Notes under the pieces: model-generated | Told to the model about the DNA's origin: nothing | Database searches by the model: none | Seen by the model: only the letters and a program-made list of their open reading frames with translations | Program-made: the position numbers and the translations under genes | From: Ischnura elegans | Lineage: Eukaryota > Arthropoda > Insecta > Odonata > Coenagrionidae | Direction of reading: 5' to 3' | DNA length: 64,000 bases | Assembly: GCF_921293095.1 (NCBI RefSeq) | Contig: NC_060253.1 | Location: forward strand, 97,047,073 to 97,111,072 | Shown: positions 58,502 through 64,000 of the stretch, one piece after another | How positions within the stretch are numbered: position 1 is the stretch's first letter | Layout of the letters: each line of letters starts with the position of its first letter

Positions 58502-59749
58502 TACCGTAAATGTTTGTCACTTTGGCACTGGGGTCCTTCTTTGGCCCAAACTGAGAATAAAATACAACGTACTCTGGTTACCTTAAGGAAACAGTTTTTC
58601 GACCGATTCCAGCATTTTACACTAGGCTGCAGCATCAAGCTTTAAGTGATGTATTCCAAGCATATGAATGTTCACTCTTTGGATCAGCAAAAGGGGTTTT
58701 CTTTTCTTTGCTCAACCACGAGTTTTTATGTACTCTTAAACTTTTGTTTCTGAAAACAGCTCTACATCTGCTATAAGCCCTGGGATTCTCTATTTATGAG
58801 CAAAATTTAATAATGAAGACATTAGTATTGTTGAACTTTAATACTAAGGTTTTTGTGTTAAAATTTCATAACAGCAACAGGTCTCCTAACCTCAAAATTA
58901 AGACCTTCTTTGGCCTAGCTTTTTTCTGGAACAAAGTAGCTTATACTTTCGCAAAACTTTTTTCCCCTCCATTATAAATCCTTTAAATACATGACGTGTT
59001 TTTTTTCTGAGTCAAAGTGGGTAGAATGCTTACATTTCAATTTTATTTATTATATCTATCCTGTTTGTGGCCCCAGTTCTTTAGCTGATATCACAACCGA
59101 ATAAAAGTACAGAAATTTATGACTAAAAAAAATCATCATATAAATATGTCGGCTGATTGGCCCAATTGGCTGACATATTTATATAATAAATTTATTTATA
59201 CAAATGCAACAAAAACAGGTACTGACAGGTCTGTAAGCAACATGAAGCGCTTATTGGGGTCACATATTAAGTTACGTAATTGTTTATGTTTTCATAGATA
59301 AGAATTTAAAAATTAATTAAGCTAATTTTAATTCGATTATTTTAAAAATAAATGGGTAATAAAATAAACGCTCATATTTTAATATATTTTTTAATATCTT
59401 TAAAACAAATATGTTTAGCTTAAACCGCCTCTAAAATGTGTTTTTCAGAAAAATAAATTTATTTCCTCTTGAATTCGAATCTTTCTTGGGTCGTTGCTAT
59501 TCTTAATGCTTTTAAGCGGGTAAAATCACCTAGGGCCAAAGTAACCCATTCACAAGGGTAGCATAGGCCAAAGTAAGCATATTTTTTATGAACAAAATTA
59601 AAAAAAAGTTTAAAACTATTCAGATACTGTGCTAAAGACAGTCTATAGGGGTTCTAATGTTTTAAGGCCTGAAAAGTAAAATAGAAGAAGTAAGAGAAGT
59701 GTGTAAAAATAGTTGTTGGTGGCCCAAAGTAACCCGTGTTTACAGTTAC
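58502..59749. mobile_element. 1.25-kb TIR element, possibly pogo-like
   Basis: The left end TACCGTAAATGTTTGTCACTT and the right end, read on the minus strand as TAACTGTAAACACGGGTTAC, are imperfect inverted repeats running into TTTGGCACT/TTTGGGCCAC. Further GGCCAAAGTAA blocks occur inside near the right end (59537, 59570) and GGCCCAAA near the left (58542). TA occurs at both borders. No transposase frame. Confidence 0.45.
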
Positions 59750-59980
59750 TGTGTTATTTTGAAAAGATACCAAAACTACTCGAGTCGAGTCAAATTTAGT
59801 TCCTAAAAATATCCTACCTTTAAGTCAACTTAGTTTAATATACGGGTAGCGTGAGGATTCCAGTTTGAGTAAGGTTCTGGATAAGGCCTTAAGGTGTAAG
59901 TAATTCATCACGGAAAAAGGTCGGTGATGAGTCGGAGAGGTTGGTCGGAGTCATGAGCCCTCTTTAGAAGCGTTTAAGTC

Positions 59981-60414
59981 TGAATCACACGGTCATTTTT
60001 CCCGTCCATTAGAGTGATAGCTCCAATGATAGGTTTTCCGGGACCAAAAGAATGATCGCTCGACTGACTCGATGATCGCCCGTCATTTTCTGAATCACAC
60101 GATGATTCCCGCCGACCTTCTTTCCATCGCTTATTTTTTCACTTTCCATATCCACATCTTTCGCTCAATTAAAAAGTAAGCGTGGTATTACAATCTCTGT
60201 TAGCGGCCTTGCGTTTTGATTCGCCGAAAGACGGTGCCAGCGATGGTTTCAGCGATGGAAATAGGGACGTGCCGAGTGATGCGAAAAGGGATGGGAAATT
60301 TCATCCCTGGAGCCATCGCGGAAAATAATCGCTCGAAACGGTCATTTTTTCCACCATCAATCGGATCGCTGGAACAATCCCTCGGGAGGGACGGTAAAAA
60401 ATAATCGTGTGATT
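59981..60414. mobile_element. GAATCAC-TIR MITE, copy 3 (most complete)
   Basis: The left end GAATCACACGGTCATTTTT, then CCCGTCC, and the right end, read on the minus strand as CGAATCACACGATTATTTTT, then ACCGTCCC, are inverted repeats of about 26 bp. A second GAATCACACGATGATTCCC lies at 60102, so the left end may be duplicated or one element sits in another. Relatives at 4648 and 39888. Non-coding. Confidence 0.6.
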
Positions 60415-60860
60415 CGTGCTTTAGACTGGGGAGCTGGGTCGGCCTTCACCGGCATACCGGGTCCGCTCTGGTCGCACGCTCCCACAATGCAACGGGCCAA
60501 TCAATCTGTCAATCAGCCGATGGGACTACTCTCCCTCCTCGCGGCCCAACGAACAAACAAAGGAGCGGCGACGGCGGCGAAAGAGACCAAGCAGCCATCC
60601 TAAGATCACCCTCCTCAACCACCCCACCACCCGCGCTCACCCGTCGTGGTGGACGCGAGTTTCGGCGAACGGCCGCTTGGAGGTGTGGGTGTCGGGGCCT
60701 GTTCGCTCCTGCGGCGCCCGCGGCGGGCGACGCGAATTTACGAGCGGCTGTCGGGAATAGATGAGAGGAAAGAGGTCCTTACGTCAGTGAGCCACTATAA
60801 AGAGGATGCACACCTCCTACTCGAATGTCTTCTCACAGGTTTTTTTACAGTATTTTTGTT
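60415..60860. other. GC/CpG-rich island in intron 2, unassigned
   Basis: Contains CGGCGACGGCGGCGAAAGAG, CGGCGCCCGCGGCGGGCGAC and a TATAAAG at about 60797, then CTTCTCACAG followed by GTTTTTTT. Composition resembles the predicted promoter block at 15 kb. It could be an internal promoter with a non-coding first exon, but the donor is weak. The 72-codon frame from 60646 matches no family I know. Confidence 0.35.
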
Positions 60861-61224
60861 TTAATGTTTTCTTTGTAAATTATGCCACGACGTTGAACCC
60901 TGAATAGGCTACCTGAGGCCAGTGAAACCAAAATTACTAATGATGTTTAGATCGTGAACGCACCATTTTCAAAGTATAGAAATTTTTAGTCAAACGCTCC
61001 GATTGTCCGCGAGTTTTCCCTGTTGCCGGATGCTTTGGAAAAGGGCAGAGGTAGATTTAGGCCAAGCATTTGAAGTCATGAGTAGTGCAGAGCAGGCTTT
61101 TATATATCCTGTTTATGAAGAATCTCACTTAAAAACTTTCTCACTTCTTTAATCTTAAAATTGTTAGGATATTATGCGAAGGCCTTCGCACCTGGCCTGC
61201 TAAGAAAGCCCACGAAAAAAATGG

Positions 61225-61350
61225 ATGTTGTATATATGCTGAGATGGATGATGAGGAAAACAAGGAGAGATAGGATTACGAATAAGACAATCAAATACTG
61301 AGAAAAAAGGTGCAAGAAGGAAGAATGAAATGGTTAGGTCATATTTACCG
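61225..61350 (+). mobile_element. LINE fragment C3, first part
   Basis: The + strand reads MLRWMMRKTRRDRITNKTIK in one frame and MKWLGHIYR in another. This corresponds to the MLRWM.G.TR.DRIRNE...LRWYGHV.R stretch of LINE polyproteins. The rest of the C-terminus resumes at 62262 after about 0.9 kb of inserted DNA. Confidence 0.5.
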
Positions 61351-61596
61351 ATGAATGGTTCACCTTTTTGGCCACTAATAGCGCGCCGTTGGTCACAGCT
61401 ACTTCGGCGACGCGTATGTGACGTGACCGAAAAGCGCACGTAGCCGAAAGCACGCAAAAACTCAAATGGAGGGAGGACCCAAGTATTAAAGCGGAAGAAA
61501 AAAAGAAAGACATTTGGCGCAATGGGTGGATTCGTCATAAAATCCGTGGCAGGGAACGTGTCAAGAAGGGTTGAGTAATATGTGGGGAGCAGAATA

Positions 61597-62255
61597 GGGT
61601 GGTTTCCTATTATTTTTTTATTGCTTAAATCGAAAGATTATTACTCCTGGAGTACGTATTTCACGCTTTTAGATTTTTAAATGACGACATCTATTTTTCG
61701 CGATTAAATGAAAAGTGAATATTTTCAAGCGCTCGAAAACTCTAGGGCTAAATATGAATGCCGGGAAAAGCCCGTGTTACGTTATTCTAGTTCTGGCTGC
61801 CGCAAGTGAGGTGACCTTGGGGCGAGGCTTTGAGCGCTGATACGACGCAAGATGCTAGCGGGCAGCAGATTACCCTGCTAGCTGGTAGCGCTTGGCTTAA
61901 ATAAGGATTATTAATACCCTATCAAACGAAGAAAACTTTCCGACCTTAGCCAGTTTTAATAAGTGATTATTAAGACATATTTCCCTGAGCTCTGTGCCTC
62001 ATGCATGCATTGGTAACATCAGACGATGTAAAACTCCTATCTACTCATGTAGCATTTAGATCCCTGTGACGTCACGTGGAGTGGCATCGCAGGGGCGCCA
62101 ATCTGGCTTTTTTCAAATGAGGATAAAATTGAGCATTGCCATTCGTCTAAACCGGTATTTCTAAAACCAAATAATTTGTATATTATGAATACGCTAATGG
62201 TGGGTAACGAATCGCAATCAATGCCTTTCGTTTTCTTCGATGATGGAAACTACCC
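61597..62255 (+). mobile_element. TA-MITE copy C, with TA duplication on both sides
   Basis: Begins GGGTGGTTTCCTATTATT after TA (61595-61596) and ends GGAAACTACCC before TA (62256-62257). Inner blocks TTATTACTCCTGGAGTACG, GCGCTTGGCTTAAATAAGG and GTGACGTCACGTGGAGTGG are shared with copies at 6054 and 49161. Length 659 bp. The TA duplication places it with Tc1/mariner-type or similar TA-targeting transposons. Confidence 0.8.
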
Positions 62256-62261
62256 TATTCG

Positions 62262-62440
62262 ATAATTGCATGTAAAAGGGAAGAGAACGAGAGAAAGACC
62301 AAAGAGAAGATGGAGGGACTGTGCCGAAAAGAATTTGAGGGAAAAGGGTTTGACTGAAACGGATGCTCAGGATTGAGTTACTTGTAGCTGACTTCTTAAG
62401 TACAGCGACCCCTAACGGAAATAGCTCTAGAGACAGAAAA
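62262..62440 (+). mobile_element. LINE fragment C3, second part
   Basis: The + strand reads GKRTRERPKRRWRDCAEKN, then LREKGLTETDAQD and a stop, followed by the decayed LLKYSDP. This is the end of a LINE polyprotein of the same family as 55615. It is in sense orientation to the host gene, unlike the LINE pieces in intron 1. Confidence 0.65.
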
Positions 62441-63371
62441 AAATAAAATGAAGGCCGTCGTTGACCTTAATCTATATCGGAAATTTAGAATTTTACCTAT
62501 TATCATTTCATGAGATGTATATTGAAATATTGGTGGTACAAAAATGTTGAGCAGGGTGTACCCTGAGAAATTCAAGACATTTGCATAGATTTTACGCGAA
62601 TAAACCAACAGTATATTACCGGTCGGAAGAGAGGCAGGTATCCTATTAAGGGAACACACACCTTGCTTTCGATCGATGTATTTTATTTTTTTGTTGACAC
62701 ATCTCTCGTTAAAAACTCCAGCTAAAACTTTAAAGTTATAGGACAACATAAGTTGAGCTTACACTACATTTGCCCGTCTCTCAAATCATGAGTTACTTCT
62801 GAGAAAATTATCATAGGGAAAATATTTCAAACTAGACATTCTGGGAAATATTTCCCAGAATGTTTACTTAATTTAACATTTGCATTTCTAGATAATGGTA
62901 TTAATTTTTAGACAGAAATGCGTCGTAAAAAAGACAAGTGGGGTGGGAGGTAAACGTTCACTTTAACTGGTGTGTGCGAAAAACGAATTGTATACCATTT
63001 TCAGGAAATTTTTAGTGCTCCCTTACAAGCGTATTTCTCCGAAACGGACTATGTCAGAGTACATGAACCAAATATGAATTATAAGGTTCTATTTTATTTC
63101 TAAGCATTTGCTTAAGTTGTTTAGTCACTCTGTATATATTTGCGTTCGTTTACGCGGTGATACAATTGTATTCATACATGTTAATGGGCATAAATTGGCA
63201 GATACACATCGGAGTTGAGGACAGCTTAAGCTGGTACCAGTTTTACGAAGTGTTCATTTTGTGATTTTTCCCCCAGTATTTTTATGACTTTTCTGTTTTG
63301 TTTTTGTGTAGTCGGGAACCTTTTTTAATCTTGCAAATGCCTCTCTTGCTCTCTCTCCATGTGCAATGCAG

Positions 63372-63559
63372 CCCTGAGCATGTCCAACGACGTAGCGGGC
63401 GCCACCTTTATGGCGGCGGCCACTTCCGCGCCCGAGCTCTTCGTCAACGTGGTGGGCACGTTCATTACGGAAGGCGACATTGGCATCGGGACGATCGTTG
63501 GATCCGCCGTCTTCAACATCCTCGCCGTTGCCGCGTGCTGTGGCATTGGAGCGGGCATG
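63372..63559 (+). CDS. NCKX/SLC24 exchanger, exon 3 (alpha-1 repeat)
   Basis: The exon has 188 bases. The acceptor is TGCAG at 63371; the first two bases (CC) complete the Ala codon begun by the last G of exon 2. It ends in phase 0 before GTCAGT at 63560. The protein continues without a gap from ...VERICQ into [24 protein letters not shown], then [24 protein letters not shown]. This is the alpha-1 repeat (TM2-TM3) of NCKX proteins. The Glu in APEL is the family's conserved acidic residue of the cation-binding site, and GSAVFN is the second half of the signature. The partner alpha-2 repeat, with the Asp residues needed for Ca2+ and K+ binding, is not in the window, so the gene continues past 64000. 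High GC and clean splice sites argue for a functional exon. Confidence 0.95.
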
Positions 63560-63799
63560 GTCAGTCACACCTCCTCTGCCTCTGTGTTTCTAGGGGCATA
63601 TTATCTATGAATTTCCTATTGGAACCAGTTTTCAGAGTATTTTTCATTTTTGTACTTCCATAAATGTAAATATAAACAATAGTAGTGAGCGTGACTGGGT
63701 GGAAATACTTTATCATTGGATTTGATGGAGTAAAAACTTTGATTTATTTCCCACATGATAATTTTTGTCCAATCATGTTTCGTTGCAGCGTAATATTTT

Positions 63800-63880
63800 T
63801 AAGGCACTTAAAAATGTTACGTTGTAACGAAACCATGGTCGGAAAAAATAAATTACTATGTGGAAAGATCAAAGTTATTA
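63800..63880 (+). repeat. Dispersed repeat with hammerhead-like motif
   Basis: AATGTTACGTTGTAACGAAA, then CCATGGTCGG and AAATAAATTACTATGTGG, AAAGTTATT, nearly matches 11101-11165 (AATGTTACTCTGTAACGAAA, CCATGGTCGG, TAAATAAATTAGTATGTGG, AAAGTTGTT). It contains a 5-bp hairpin GTTAC-GTT-GTAAC (63816-63828), GAAAC, CATG and GTC. Confidence 0.6.
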
Positions 63881-64000
63881 CTCCTTGACTCCTTGGTAGA
63901 AATGCTTAAAAATTGGTGCTAGTAATGTATACAGGTTCACGAGTAAGTTTTTTGGTGTTAAGTTTCGGTAGCTGAGAGACAGATGTCATTTTTCATATTT

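Larger units (their letters stand above)
47994..63371 (+). other. Intron 2 of the NCKX gene (15.4 kb)
   Basis: Phase-1 intron between two well-supported coding exons; the residues on both sides are contiguous in the protein family, so no exon is missing inside. It contains two copies of a TA-MITE, a SINE, LINE remnants, a TIR element and a GC-rich island, listed separately. Parts with nothing recognisable: 48000-49155, 49825-50020, 50400-52080, 53330-55610, 57240-58500, 62445-63370. The stretch 50022-50400 is somewhat GC-richer but I could not assign it. Confidence 0.85.

Noticed and set aside
60646..60864. 72-codon frame in the GC-rich island, with a phase-1 GT after CTCACAG
   Set aside because: It starts at GTG rather than ATG and the donor GTTTTT is poor; not enough to call a coding exon.
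1..64000. CRISPR arrays, phage, bacterial operons, rRNA genes, endogenous viral genes
   Set aside because: Nothing with regular spacer-repeat order, Shine-Dalgarno-led gene clusters, rRNA similarity or recognisable viral proteins was seen; splice sites and transposon content are eukaryotic.

Overview
This window looks like intron-rich, transposon-littered chromosomal DNA from an arthropod, probably an insect. The signs are an Inr+DPE core promoter, very long introns, many non-LTR retrotransposon tails, and hAT, mariner and pogo-type DNA transposons. The species cannot be fixed from sequence alone. No prokaryotic operon, CRISPR array or rRNA gene was seen.

The one host gene I can support is on the + strand and runs off the right edge: a K+-dependent Na+/Ca2+ exchanger of the NCKX/SLC24 family. 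Three exons fit together in phase. A tiny 5' exon (about 15415-15473) carries only 16 coding bases and sits in a GC/CpG-rich block with a good Inr (A+1 at 15415) and a DPE starting at +28. Exon 2 (47727-47993, phase 1/1) encodes the extracellular N-terminal loop and the first transmembrane helix. Exon 3 (63372-63559, phase 1/0) encodes most of the alpha-1 repeat with the cation-binding APEL motif. The introns are about 32.3 kb and 15.4 kb. Exons 2 and 3 are strongly supported. Exon 1 is supported by splice phase and promoter motifs only.

Layout: 1-14900 is upstream DNA filled with transposon remains: a pogo-like MITE at 990, a hAT element with a transposase remnant at 2833, a TA-MITE nested in an inverted repeat near 6 kb, LINE tails, and a mariner pseudogene split by a hAT MITE at 10-11.5 kb. 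14930-16260 is the promoter/CpG block. Intron 1 (15474-47726) holds a hAT MITE with perfect 8-bp target duplications (25022), a 2.5-kb LINE copy with three in-frame stops (29690-32190), several 3'-tail fragments of related LINEs, a long foldback element (32921) and a hAT-like element ending 139 bp before exon 2. All LINE pieces recognised in intron 1 lie antisense to the gene. Intron 2 (47994-63371) holds two more copies of the TA-MITE, a tRNA-derived SINE, a LINE remnant with an FADD motif, a 1.25-kb TIR element and an unexplained GC-rich island at about 60.4-60.86 kb.

The most unusual recurring signal is a short motif made of a 5-bp hairpin, then GAAAC, then 4-5 bases, then GTC/GTT. It is often preceded by a CTGANGA-like string and lies in or near foldback repeats (about 463, 11104, 20911, 37511, 63816, and a broken one near 6040). 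It resembles the core of the hammerhead ribozymes known from Penelope-like retroelements. This is an inference and needs testing.
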